The notes below the pieces were generated by a model. It worked only from the letters and a program-made list of their open reading frames with translations, did no database searches and was not told the DNA's origin. From contig NZ_CALXSK010000010.1 in the NCBI RefSeq assembly GCF_944391105.1, positions 16,921 to 80,920 on the forward strand: a stretch of DNA of 64,000 nt. Reading direction: 5' to 3'. The DNA is from an uncultured Victivallis sp. (GTDB lineage: Bacteria; Verrucomicrobiota; Lentisphaeria; Victivallales; Victivallaceae). Shown one piece after another: positions 38,482-46,695 of the stretch; the stretch's first letter is position 1; every line of letters begins with the position of its first letter. The translations under genes were made by a program, and so were the position numbers.

Positions 38482-39485
38482 GAGAAGAGGATTTTTCCGG
38501 AATTCTGCGCCGATTCGGTTCCTGCCGGGTTGCCGTGGTCGGAGACATGATGCTCGATGTTTACCTCTGGGGGCGGGTCAGCCGGATATCGCCGGAGGCG
38601 CCGGTTCCGGTTGTGAATGTTCAGAACCGGACGAGCTGTCTCGGGGGGGCTGCGAACGTCATGCGCAACGTCGCGACGCTCGGGGCGCGGGCCTTTGCAT
38701 TCGGCGTGACCGGATGCGACCTCACCGGGGATGAGCTTGCCGCGGAGTTGAGGAAGTATCGGATCGGCGTCGACGGTGTGCTGCGGGATGAGACGCGGCG
38801 CACGACCGAGAAACGTCGCGTGATCGCCGGGGTTCAGCAGTTGTTGCGGGAGGATTATGAGGATCTGCATGCCGTTCCCGATGAGATTCGGCGGAAGATG
38901 GTTGAACAGGTGATCCGGCTGATTCGCGCGGGTGAGGTCGACGCGGTGATCTTCGAGGATTACCGCAAGGGGCTGCTGGCCGGATGGATGCTTGAGGAGG
39001 TCGTTGCCGAAGCGCGGCGCGCGGGTGTGGTGACGGCGCTGGATCCGAAGCCGGAGAGCATTGCTCCCGTGAAGGGCATTTCCGTTATGAAGCCGAACCG
39101 GAGCGAGGCGTTCGCACTTGCCGGAATCCCCGATTCCGCCGAATGGGTTCATCCGCTCGAAGACCGGGCGCTGGCGGAGGTGGCGCGGCGGCTGCTCGAC
39201 GAATGGGCGCCGGAACAGCTTTTGATTTCGCTCGCCGCGCAGGGGATGGCGCTCTTCGGGCGGGACGGGACGGTCGAGGTGATTCCGACCCGGGCGCGTG
39301 AAGTGTTCGATGTGTCGGGAGCAGGGGATACCGTGACCGCCACGTTCACGCTCGCGCTGGTCTCCGGGGCGACGCCGGTGCAGGCTGCAGAGCTTGCGAA
39401 CCGGGCGGCGGGCGTGGTGGTTGCGAAAGTCGGAACCGTTCCGGTTCATTTTGCGGAGTTGGATGAGGCTTTGAAGAAGGCCTGA
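38478..39485 (+). CDS. rfaE1: D-glycero-beta-D-manno-heptose-7-phosphate kinase
   Basis: A 335-residue PfkB-family kinase matching the N-terminal domain of HldE. It has VVGDMMLDVYLWGRVSRISPEAPVPV at the start, the LGGAANVMRNVATLG substrate loop and the SGAGDTVTA catalytic signature with its conserved Asp. The nucleotidyltransferase half of bifunctional HldE is absent, so that step must be encoded elsewhere. It makes heptose 1,7-bisphosphate for the LPS inner core. Overlap with the upstream gene and the following Kdo genes places it in an LPS operon. Confidence 0.92.
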   Translation: MREEDFSGILRRFGSCRVAVVGDMMLDVYLWGRVSRISPEAPVPVVNVQNRTSCLGGAANVMRNVATLGARAFAFGVTGCDLTGDELAAELRKYRIGVDGVLRDETRRTTEKRRVIAGVQQLLREDYEDLHAVPDEIRRKMVEQVIRLIRAGEVDAVIFEDYRKGLLAGWMLEEVVAEARRAGVVTALDPKPESIAPVKGISVMKPNRSEAFALAGIPDSAEWVHPLEDRALAEVARRLLDEWAPEQLLISLAAQGMALFGRDGTVEVIPTRAREVFDVSGAGDTVTATFTLALVSGATPVQAAELANRAAGVVVAKVGTVPVHFAELDEALKKA

Positions 39486-39508
39486 AACAGATAAGGAAGA
39501 GGTCGATC

Positions 39509-40246
39509 ATGAGTCAGGATCGCGTTGCGGTGGTGATTCCGTCGCGTTATGCCAGTACGAGATTTCCGGCCAAGCCGCTGGCGATGCTTTGCGGTAAGCC
39601 GATGGTTCAGCATGTGTATGAGAAGGCGGCCGCATCGTCGGCGGATCTGACGGTGGTCGCGACCGATCATCAGGCGATTTATAACACGGTTGTCGGATTC
39701 GGCGGGAAGGCGGTCATGACCGCGGAGTCGCATCCGTCCGGCACCGACCGGATCGCCGAGGCGGTTTCGAAGCTCGGCGGTGAGGTCGACATCATCATCA
39801 ACGTCCAGGGGGATGAACCGTTGATTCCGACTTCCGTGATCGACGAACTCATCGCGATCATGAAGTGCGACCCTTCGATCGAGATGGCGACGGTCGCCGT
39901 GCCGGGGAACCGCGCAACGATGACCGAGAACAATGTGAAGGTGGTGTTCGGCGAGGATCGGTTCGCGCTCTACTTCAGCCGGTCGATGATTCCGTTTCTG
40001 CGCAAGGGCGGAGTGGAGGCGCCGGTCTATCTGCACTGGGGAATTTACGCGTACCGGCGGAGTGCGCTTGAGCGTTTCGTATCGCTGCCGCCTGGCCGCC
40101 TGGAGAACTGCGAGAAACTCGAACAATTGCGGGCGCTGGAAAACGGAATCCGGATTTACGTTCACCTTTCGGAACTTGAGAGCATCGGGATCGACACTCC
40201 GGAAGATCTTGTCCGGGCGGAGAAAAAGCTTCTGGAGGGCAGGTGA
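39509..40246 (+). CDS. kdsB: CMP-Kdo synthetase KdsB
   Basis: A 245-residue cytidylyltransferase. The nucleotide-binding opening VVIPSRYASTRFPAKPL, the segment VATDHQAIYN, the ESHPSGTDRIAEA motif and the INVQGDEPLI motif are diagnostic of KdsB. The later YLHWGIYAYRRSALE block is also typical. It activates 3-deoxy-manno-octulosonate with CTP in the cytosol. kdsA starts right after its stop. Confidence 0.97.
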   Translation: MSQDRVAVVIPSRYASTRFPAKPLAMLCGKPMVQHVYEKAAASSADLTVVATDHQAIYNTVVGFGGKAVMTAESHPSGTDRIAEAVSKLGGEVDIIINVQGDEPLIPTSVIDELIAIMKCDPSIEMATVAVPGNRATMTENNVKVVFGEDRFALYFSRSMIPFLRKGGVEAPVYLHWGIYAYRRSALERFVSLPPGRLENCEKLEQLRALENGIRIYVHLSELESIGIDTPEDLVRAEKKLLEGR

Positions 40247-40247
40247 G

Positions 40248-41060
40248 ATGAAAGTCGTTCAGGCCGGAAGCGTCACGTTCGGAGACGGGAATCTTGTGCT
40301 GATCGGCGGCCCCTGCCAGGCCGAGAGTCTCGAACTCTGCTGCGAAGTGGCGGAGTTTCTGAAAGGTCTCTGCGCGGAGCTGGGAGTACAGTATGTGTTC
40401 AAGGCGTCGTATGACAAGGCGAACCGTTCGAGCGAAAAGGGGGTGCGCGGCCCGGGGCTCGAACGCGGGGTTGAAATTCTTGCGGAGGTGAAACGCCGTT
40501 ACGCCGTTCCGGTCATTACGGACGTGCATGAAACGGCGGATGTTCCGAAGGTTGCCGAGGTTGCGGACATTCTTCAGATTCCTGCGTTCCTCTGCCGCCA
40601 GACCGACCTGCTGCACGCGGCCGGGCGCAGCGGACGTGCGGTCAACATCAAAAAAGGGCAGTTCATGGCGCCCGAGGATATGGCCGGCGCCCTTGAAAAG
40701 GTCCGTTCGACGGGCAATGAAAAGATTCTTCTGACCGAGCGCGGGACGACGTTCGGTTATCACAATCTTGTGGTGGACATGCGCTCGCTTGTGACGATGC
40801 GCTCGTTCGGGGTGCCTGTGGTGTTCGATGCGACCCACTCGGTGCAGCTGCCGGGAGGGCTCGGCAACGCCTCGGGCGGTCGCCGGGAGTTTGTCGCGCC
40901 GCTGGCGCGCGCCGCTGCGGCGGTCGGAATCGACGCACTGTTCACGGAGGTGCATCCCCGCCCGGATGAAGCGATGTCCGATGGTCCGAACTCGCTTGAT
41001 TTCAAGCAGGCCCGGGAAATTTTAACAAAGGTGAAACAGATTCATGACACGCTCAGATAA
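40248..41060 (+). CDS. kdsA: Kdo-8-phosphate synthase KdsA
   Basis: A 270-residue aldolase-type synthase. The start at 40248 is one base after the kdsB stop, giving MKVVQAGSV. Motifs are GGPCQAES, FKASYDKANRSS, PVITDVHE, IPAFLCRQTDLL, NIKKGQF and a C-terminal EVHPRPDEAMSDGPNSL. It condenses PEP and arabinose 5-phosphate. The end overlaps kdsC by 17 bases. The Cys in GGPCQ is also found in the common form, so the metal class cannot be judged with confidence. Confidence 0.97.
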   Translation: MKVVQAGSVTFGDGNLVLIGGPCQAESLELCCEVAEFLKGLCAELGVQYVFKASYDKANRSSEKGVRGPGLERGVEILAEVKRRYAVPVITDVHETADVPKVAEVADILQIPAFLCRQTDLLHAAGRSGRAVNIKKGQFMAPEDMAGALEKVRSTGNEKILLTERGTTFGYHNLVVDMRSLVTMRSFGVPVVFDATHSVQLPGGLGNASGGRREFVAPLARAAAAVGIDALFTEVHPRPDEAMSDGPNSLDFKQAREILTKVKQIHDTLR

Positions 41061-41562
41061 ACTGAAAAAAATCAAGGCGATCGTTCTTGATGTGGACGGC
41101 GTCCTGACCGACGGCCGCGTGGGGTTCGGCGGAGAGGACGAAATCAAGTTCTTCCATCTTCGCGACGGGCACTGGCTGAAGATGGCGATGCGGGAGGGGC
41201 TGAAAGTCGGTATGCTTTCCGGGCGCGCTGCGAAGGCGAACCGGTTGCGCGCGGCGGAGCTCGGTCTCACCTTCATCTATGAGAACTGCATCGATAAGCT
41301 TGAGGCGTTTGAACGCATGCTCCGGGAGCAGGGGCTTTCCGCCGAAGAGTGTCTGTACATCGGGGATGACGTGATCGATCTGCCGCCGATGCGGCGCGCC
41401 GGGGTCGGTGTGGTGGTCGCCGACGGCATGCCCGAACTCGACGAGGCGGCGCTGTGGCGTACGATTCTGCCGGGCGGACACGGCGCTGTGGCGGAGGTTG
41501 TGCACCTTCTGCTTGCCGAACAGGGCAGGCTCGACGCCGCGCTCGAACGCTATCGTCGTTGA
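41044..41562 (+). CDS. kdsC: Kdo-8-phosphate phosphatase KdsC
   Basis: A 172-residue C0-type HAD phosphatase without cap domain. Motif I is DVDGVLTDG with Asp16 and Asp18, then the HAD block FHLRDGHWLKMA, motif II in GMLSGR, and motif IV GDDVIDLPPM. It removes phosphate from Kdo-8-phosphate made by KdsA. It overlaps kdsA and precedes the LptA-like gene, the usual kdsC-lpt order of Gram-negative bacteria. Confidence 0.96.
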   Translation: MTRSDKLKKIKAIVLDVDGVLTDGRVGFGGEDEIKFFHLRDGHWLKMAMREGLKVGMLSGRAAKANRLRAAELGLTFIYENCIDKLEAFERMLREQGLSAEECLYIGDDVIDLPPMRRAGVGVVVADGMPELDEAALWRTILPGGHGAVAEVVHLLLAEQGRLDAALERYRR

Positions 41563-41581
41563 ACAACGGCAGGGGAGAGCC

Positions 41582-44125
41582 ATGAAGAGACTCATGATTG
41601 CGACATTCGCCGGGGTGCTGACGCTGGCCGCATGGGGCGCCGGGGATTTGAGCGACCTGCGCGGACTCGTGCTGACCCACGCGAAACTGCCGGTTTACAA
41701 CAAGCAGAATCTTCAGGTGATGGTGTTCTGCGACAAGGCGGAGCGCTCCGGGCGGATGATGGTGGGGTACGACGTGGTGCTCGACCTGATCCGACGCGGT
41801 GCGGACGTCGATTCGATCCGGAACGGTTGGGGGTTGAAGGCGTATCCGCTCGATGCGAAACTGCCGGAAATCCTCGCGTTCTGGAGCGAGCGGCCGTACA
41901 GCGACGGAGTGATTTTGACCTCCCGTGCGAATGTCGATCAGGAGACGCGCATGGCCGATGGCGACGAGTCGGTATTCTTCCGCTCTCCGCTGATGGATCT
42001 GAACGGAATCGGCTTCGAAGCGGACTTCGACAAACGGACCGTGCTGGTCAAGGAGGATGTGAAGATCGTCGTGCGCATGGAGGGGAGCGATCCGCGCCGG
42101 ATTCGGGCCGCGGGCGGGAAACTCCCCGCGAAGTATGAATTTGTGACCGCCACGGCCGATTCGATGCGGATCGATATGGCGGCCAATCAGGTGCTGCTCG
42201 TCGGCAGCGTCGTGATCGACGAAGCGAATTCGGTCGTCACCTGCGACCGGATGACGATCTTTCTTGATCGCCGGAGCGATGCGGAACTCAAGGCGGCGAA
42301 TGATCGCGGAGCGCTCGGAAGCGGTTCGGATATGGGCGGTGTGAGCCGGGTTTTGTGCGATGGAAATGTCGTCATCACCCGGAAACTCTCGAAGGAGGAG
42401 ATCGCAAAGAACGGAGCTCAGCAGGCGCTGGCCGATCACCTCGTCTACGATCCGGCGGCGGGCACGGTCATCCTGACCGGCGATAAACGGCTTCCGGTGG
42501 TCAAGCGCGGAACCGAGTCGCTTTCCGGCGAAACGATGACGCTGCATCGCAACGAACAGCGGGCGGTCATCAACGGAAAAGGAAAAGTTGTGGCGTTTCA
42601 ACCGCCGCAGAAACCCGGCGAAGAGGGAACCCGCGTGACGATTGCTTCCGATGCCGTTCAGCTCGACTATCTGCGTAATTACGGAGAATTCATCGGGAAC
42701 GTTGTGGTCGATGATCCGCGCATGCAGCTCAAATGTGCGCGGATGCGGATCGACCTCAAAGAGCTCGCACAGCAGAAGGCCGAACTTCCGGCCGAGGCGG
42801 CCGCCACGCTCTCCGGCATGCCGGATTTCGATGCGGGCAGCCGGCGCGAACTCGATAAAATCACCTGCTCCGGCGGGGTTGAAGTCGTCCGGCGCGATGC
42901 TGCGGGCAAGCTCCTCCCCGGGGAAAAAGGAACATCGGAAAACGCGGTTTTCGATTATCTTTCGAAGAACATCACGATGACCGGAAATTCCCCGACGCTG
43001 AAACGCGACAACGACTCGCTTTCCGGCGGCGAACTCGTGATCTGGATCGACGAAGAGCGGGTCTGCACGCACAACGGCAGCAAGGTCGTGCTCGGGGCAC
43101 GCTCCGCCGGCGCGGGGCAGTCGGGAAAGAGTTCCGAAACGATCATCCTCTCCGATTCGAGCGATCTGAATTACGGAGGAAATCTGCTGACGTTCAACCG
43201 GAACGTGAAGGTGAACGACGAACGTATGAAACTCGACTGCGACCGGATGGAGATTCATCTGATCGGAAAGCCCTCCGCGGAGAATGCGGAGAAAAACGCG
43301 GTTGACGTGCTTGCCCTCGACGACCCCGGTCGAAGCGACCGGACCTTGTCGCGGGTGGTCTGCACCGGCAATGTTCATGCACTCGACCAGGGCAGCGACA
43401 TGCGCTGCGACACATTCACGATGCACTTTGCACCGCAACCTCCGGGCGTGACGACGCCGGGAATGTTCCAGTCGAACGGTACGGAACTCGTGCGGATCAA
43501 TGCGGACGGGAATTTCGAGGCCGTGAACAAACCCGCGCCGGGGGAGGGGGAGAAGGTCGCCCAGAACAGCGATCTCGGCGGACTCATGAGGAACAGTTCC
43601 GGCAAGCCGCGCCGGATTTCCGCCGAGCGCGGTCAGGTTGATTTCCGGAAGAATCTCACTGAATTCCACGGGAATGTCTACGTGCGGGACGAGGAGAATT
43701 CGCTCAAGTGTGACGACATGTATCTGTATGCCGGGAAATCCCCGGCCGTTCCCGCGAAGGGGGGGGCGGCCGCGCCGCGGCAGCCGAATCTGGACGACGA
43801 TCCGTTCGCGCTGGAGGAGGCCGAAACGGTTCCCGCGCGGATCAGTCTGACGGACGAGCTTGATTTGCAGCGGGTGCTCTGCCGGAACAATGTGCTTTTC
43901 GTGCGGCGGACTTCGACCGGAGAGCTGCAGCGTGCGGGCGGCAACGAGGCCGATTACGTTGTGGCGAATCGTGAGATGATCGTGACCGGGAAACCCGGCG
44001 AAAAACCGTGGATGAGCGCCGAGGGACGGCGGCTCTATTCCGACCGGATCATCGTGGATGTGGTCACGGAGACGATGCGCGGCGAAAACGGAACGGCCAC
44101 GACGGAGAAATCGACGAATTTTTGA
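41582..44125 (+). CDS. Giant LptA/OstA-like LPS-transport protein
   Basis: An 847-residue protein starting at ATG 41582, with GGGGAG upstream. A signal peptide (LMIATFAGVLTLAAWGAG) leads into many OstA-type beta-jelly-roll repeats, with recurring patterns such as DRMTI, GNVVITRK, LDYLRNYGEFIGNVVVDDPR, LNYGGNLLTFNRNVKVNDER and RLYSDRIIVD. LptA is normally ~185 residues and LptC ~190, so this single chain probably covers both and forms a longer periplasmic bridge for LPS. Its place between kdsC and lptB supports this. Later glycine- and proline-rich linkers separate the modules. Confidence 0.8.
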   Translation: MKRLMIATFAGVLTLAAWGAGDLSDLRGLVLTHAKLPVYNKQNLQVMVFCDKAERSGRMMVGYDVVLDLIRRGADVDSIRNGWGLKAYPLDAKLPEILAFWSERPYSDGVILTSRANVDQETRMADGDESVFFRSPLMDLNGIGFEADFDKRTVLVKEDVKIVVRMEGSDPRRIRAAGGKLPAKYEFVTATADSMRIDMAANQVLLVGSVVIDEANSVVTCDRMTIFLDRRSDAELKAANDRGALGSGSDMGGVSRVLCDGNVVITRKLSKEEIAKNGAQQALADHLVYDPAAGTVILTGDKRLPVVKRGTESLSGETMTLHRNEQRAVINGKGKVVAFQPPQKPGEEGTRVTIASDAVQLDYLRNYGEFIGNVVVDDPRMQLKCARMRIDLKELAQQKAELPAEAAATLSGMPDFDAGSRRELDKITCSGGVEVVRRDAAGKLLPGEKGTSENAVFDYLSKNITMTGNSPTLKRDNDSLSGGELVIWIDEERVCTHNGSKVVLGARSAGAGQSGKSSETIILSDSSDLNYGGNLLTFNRNVKVNDERMKLDCDRMEIHLIGKPSAENAEKNAVDVLALDDPGRSDRTLSRVVCTGNVHALDQGSDMRCDTFTMHFAPQPPGVTTPGMFQSNGTELVRINADGNFEAVNKPAPGEGEKVAQNSDLGGLMRNSSGKPRRISAERGQVDFRKNLTEFHGNVYVRDEENSLKCDDMYLYAGKSPAVPAKGGAAAPRQPNLDDDPFALEEAETVPARISLTDELDLQRVLCRNNVLFVRRTSTGELQRAGGNEADYVVANREMIVTGKPGEKPWMSAEGRRLYSDRIIVDVVTETMRGENGTATTEKSTNF

Positions 44126-44146
44126 TGGAAGAGTCGGGATTTGAAC

Positions 44147-44174
44147 TTGAACTCGACCGGGAATGTGATATACT
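44147..44174 (+). promoter_or_regulatory. Probable internal promoter before lptB
   Basis: TTGAAC at 44147-44152 and TATACT at 44169-44174 are 16 bases apart, in the gap after the LptA-like gene. It could give lptB and hpf extra expression. Confidence 0.5.
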
Positions 44175-44234
44175 ACTAATGAACGGGGGCGGGCCGCGCG
44201 GTTCCCTCCCTGGAGGATTCTGGAGAGCCTCGGA

Positions 44235-44981
44235 ATGAGTAATGAGAATGAAAACAACGAAATGCTGATCCGGGCGGATCATTTGAGCAAAAGCTATCAC
44301 GGCCGCAAGGTGGTCGACGACGTGTCGATCACTGTGAAGTCGGGCGAGGTGGTCGGTCTGCTCGGGCCGAACGGCGCCGGAAAGACGACCAGTTTCTACA
44401 TGGTCATGGGGTTGATCCGTCCTGACTCCGGGGAAATCACGTTTCGTGATGTGGACATCACACATCTGCCGATGTACAAACGGGCGCGGATGGGGATGGG
44501 ATATCTGGCGCAGGAGCCGTCGATTTTCCGCAAACTGACGGTCGAGGAGAACATCATGGCAATCCTCGAAACGCTGGCGATCTCCGCCGCGGAACGGAAG
44601 AAACGTTGCCGGGAGCTGCTGGAGGAACTGGCGCTGACCCGGCTGGCGAAGCAGAAGGCGATGACGCTCTCGGGCGGCGAACGGCGGCGGCTGGAGATCA
44701 CGCGAGCCCTGGTGACGAATCCCTCGTTCATCATGCTGGACGAACCGTTCAGCGGGGTGGACCCGCTGGCGGTTTACGAGGTGCAGCAGATCATTCTGCA
44801 GCTGAAGGAGCGGAATCTCGGGATTCTGATTACGGACCACAATGTGCGTGAGACACTTTCGGTGGTCGACCGGGCTTATCTGATGTGCCAGGGCAAGATT
44901 CTGGTGGAAGGGTCGAGCGACTTCCTGGTGAACGATGAGCGTGCGCGGGAGATCTATCTGGGGCCGCGGTTTTCGATGTGA
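44235..44981 (+). CDS. lptB: LPS export ABC ATPase LptB
   Basis: A 248-residue ABC ATPase. Walker A is GPNGAGKTT, the Q-loop lies in GMGYLAQEPSIFRKL (the LptB-typical sequence), the signature is LSGGERRR and Walker B is SFIMLDEPF. It powers LPS extraction with LptFG, which are not in this window. The gene order kdsC, OstA-like, lptB, hpf matches the conserved proteobacterial cluster, apart from the missing rpoN. Confidence 0.96.
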   Translation: MSNENENNEMLIRADHLSKSYHGRKVVDDVSITVKSGEVVGLLGPNGAGKTTSFYMVMGLIRPDSGEITFRDVDITHLPMYKRARMGMGYLAQEPSIFRKLTVEENIMAILETLAISAAERKKRCRELLEELALTRLAKQKAMTLSGGERRRLEITRALVTNPSFIMLDEPFSGVDPLAVYEVQQIILQLKERNLGILITDHNVRETLSVVDRAYLMCQGKILVEGSSDFLVNDERAREIYLGPRFSM

Positions 44982-45037
44982 CAAAGATACGTGCCGGAGA
45001 AGGATTCCGGTGCGCGAGAGAAGAGAAGGAGGTAACC

Positions 45038-45391
45038 ATGAATCTGAATTTAACCGGTCGTCAGTTCGACATCACTCCGTCCATCCGGGAGTATGTAGAG
45101 GCCCGGATCGCTTCCATTACGGAAGATAAGTCGTTGAAAATCAGTAGTGTGAACGTGGTTATGGAGCGCGAGAAGGAGCGTTACGAAACGAACATCGTGC
45201 TGAACTGCAAGTATCATGTTTTCGAGTCGACGGTGGAGGATTTCGATCTGTACAAGTCGTTCGATGCCGCCGCGGACAAGATCGACGTTCAGCTGACCCG
45301 GCTTCGGGAGAAGATCCGGAACCATCAGGCCGAACCGATCCGCGAAGCCGAGGAGAAGGTGGAGGCGAAAGCCGCTGCGAAGGCCGAGTGA
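45038..45391 (+). CDS. hpf: Ribosome hibernation promoting factor, short form
   Basis: A 117-residue HPF/RaiA family protein. ATG 45038 has AAGGAGG at 45027-45033; the longer in-frame start at 44978 overlaps lptB and was rejected. The domain runs from LTGRQFDITPSIREYVEARI to YKSFDAAADKIDVQLTRLREKIRNH, then an Ala/Glu/Lys tail. It lacks the C-terminal dimerisation domain of long HPF. It binds the 30S subunit and supports ribosome dormancy. A terminator follows. Confidence 0.93.
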   Translation: MNLNLTGRQFDITPSIREYVEARIASITEDKSLKISSVNVVMEREKERYETNIVLNCKYHVFESTVEDFDLYKSFDAAADKIDVQLTRLREKIRNHQAEPIREAEEKVEAKAAAKAE

Positions 45392-45417
45392 CGGTCTTGC
45401 ACGGGAAAAGCTAACAG

Positions 45418-45451
45418 GACCGGTCCGAGTCAGCCGATTCGGGCCGGTTTT
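45418..45451 (+). terminator. Rho-independent terminator after hpf
   Basis: Arms GACCGGTCCGA (45418-45428) and TCGGGCCGGT (45439-45448), with one mismatch, are followed by a short T run. It ends the LPS/hpf transcript. Confidence 0.75.
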
Positions 45452-45471
45452 CATTCAATGCGGGAGAGACC

Positions 45472-45801
45472 ATGATTATTGCGCTTGCCTGTGAAGGAGA
45501 ACAGGTATCGGAACGGTTTGTCCGGGCTTCCGAGTTTGCGGTTTACGAGGTGGATTTCGGTCGCGTCGGCGGTCGGAGCACGGTGATTCCGGGAGGAAGG
45601 GAGACCGCGCCCTTTCTGCGGGAGTGCAAGGTGGATCTGGTCATCTGCGGGCGGATCGGCCGGGGATCGCGGCAGAGGTTGATGGACGAGGGGATCAAGT
45701 TCTTCGGAGGCGTATCCGGTCCGGTGGAGCGGGTGCTTTCCGCTTACCTCGACGGTTCCCTCGAAGCCGCCGGGGATTTCAACGATTACGAGGAAGAATA
45801 A
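45472..45801 (+). CDS. NifX/NifB-like iron-molybdenum cofactor-binding domain protein
   Basis: A 109-residue single-domain protein of the Nitro_FeMo-Co (PF02579) fold: MIIALACEGEQVSERFVRASEFAVYE at the start, VDLVICGRIGRGSRQRLMDEGIKFFGG in the middle, and VERVLSAYLDGSLE near the end. It has no nif genes nearby. In many anaerobes such proteins pair with an Mrp/NBP35 ATPase, as here, and probably carry or chaperone Fe-S clusters. Terminator before and 30 bases to the ATPase after. Confidence 0.9.
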   Translation: MIIALACEGEQVSERFVRASEFAVYEVDFGRVGGRSTVIPGGRETAPFLRECKVDLVICGRIGRGSRQRLMDEGIKFFGGVSGPVERVLSAYLDGSLEAAGDFNDYEEE

Positions 45802-45831
45802 ACGGATTTCATTCGGAAGGAAATCGAAAAA

Positions 45832-46671
45832 ATGAGTTCATCATGTTCAGGCAACTGCGGCAGCTGTTCTTCTGCCGGCAGCTGCAGTGAGAAAAAAGAG
45901 GTTGCGAACCTGCTCCAGGGAGTTCGCGAGGCGATTCTTGTGCTTTCCGGCAAAGGCGGCGTGGGCAAGAGCACGGTTGCGGCGTCGGTGGCGGTGGAGC
46001 TTGCGAAGAGCGGGAAAAAGGTGGGGCTGCTCGATGTCGATTTTCACGGGCCGTCGCAGCCGACGCTCTTCGGAATTCAGTATCTGCGTCTCGAAGAGGG
46101 GCAGAAGGGGTTTCTTCCGGTCGAGACGGCCGGAGTGAAACTGATCTCGGTCGGTCTTGTGCTGGACGATCCGGATCACGCGGTGATCTGGCGCGGCCCG
46201 GCCAAGAACGGCGCGCTGAAACAGCTGCTTGAGGAGACTGAGTGGGGGGATCTCGACTATCTGGTTCTGGATTTCCCGCCGGGAACCGGGGATGAGGCGC
46301 TTTCGGGCTGCCAGCTTCTGCCGATGCCGAAGCGGGCGCTCGTGGTCACGACGCCGCAGGAGGTGGCGCTGGCGGACTGCCGGAAGTGCGTCGACTTCTG
46401 TGAGAAGCTGGAGGTGCCGATCATTGGAATCATCGAGAACATGTCCGGGTTTGTCTGTCCTGACTGCGGTTCGCGGCATGAGCTGTTCGGTTCGGGCGGC
46501 GGAGCGCTGCTGGCGAAGAAGGCGAATGCGCCGCTGCTCGCGCAGATTCCGATGGATCCGGCGTTTTTGCGTCGCTGCGACGATGGTGAACTTCCGGCAG
46601 GGCTTGAGAATTCTCCCGCCGTGCGTGCGGAGCTGGACAAGGTCGTAAAGGCGATTACTGCGGCGAAGTGA
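45832..46671 (+). CDS. Mrp/NBP35-family Fe-S cluster carrier ATPase
   Basis: A 279-residue P-loop ATPase. The deviant Walker A is SGKGGVGKST. An N-terminal Cys cluster (Cys5, Cys9, Cys12, Cys18) and a later CPDC pair (FVCPDCGSR) are expected to hold Fe-S clusters; DFPPGTGDEALS is the family signature. It most likely delivers 4Fe-4S clusters in the cytosol. The preceding NifX-like gene is its probable partner. Confidence 0.95.
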   Translation: MSSSCSGNCGSCSSAGSCSEKKEVANLLQGVREAILVLSGKGGVGKSTVAASVAVELAKSGKKVGLLDVDFHGPSQPTLFGIQYLRLEEGQKGFLPVETAGVKLISVGLVLDDPDHAVIWRGPAKNGALKQLLEETEWGDLDYLVLDFPPGTGDEALSGCQLLPMPKRALVVTTPQEVALADCRKCVDFCEKLEVPIIGIIENMSGFVCPDCGSRHELFGSGGGALLAKKANAPLLAQIPMDPAFLRRCDDGELPAGLENSPAVRAELDKVVKAITAAK

Positions 46672-46695
46672 CGGGAAAGGAAGAGGGCGACCGGC

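Noticed and set aside
41273..44257. A 994-codon antisense frame over the LptA-like gene
   Set aside because: Low-complexity Arg/His/Pro composition, no ribosome site, and full overlap with a gene that has a signal peptide and conserved context.
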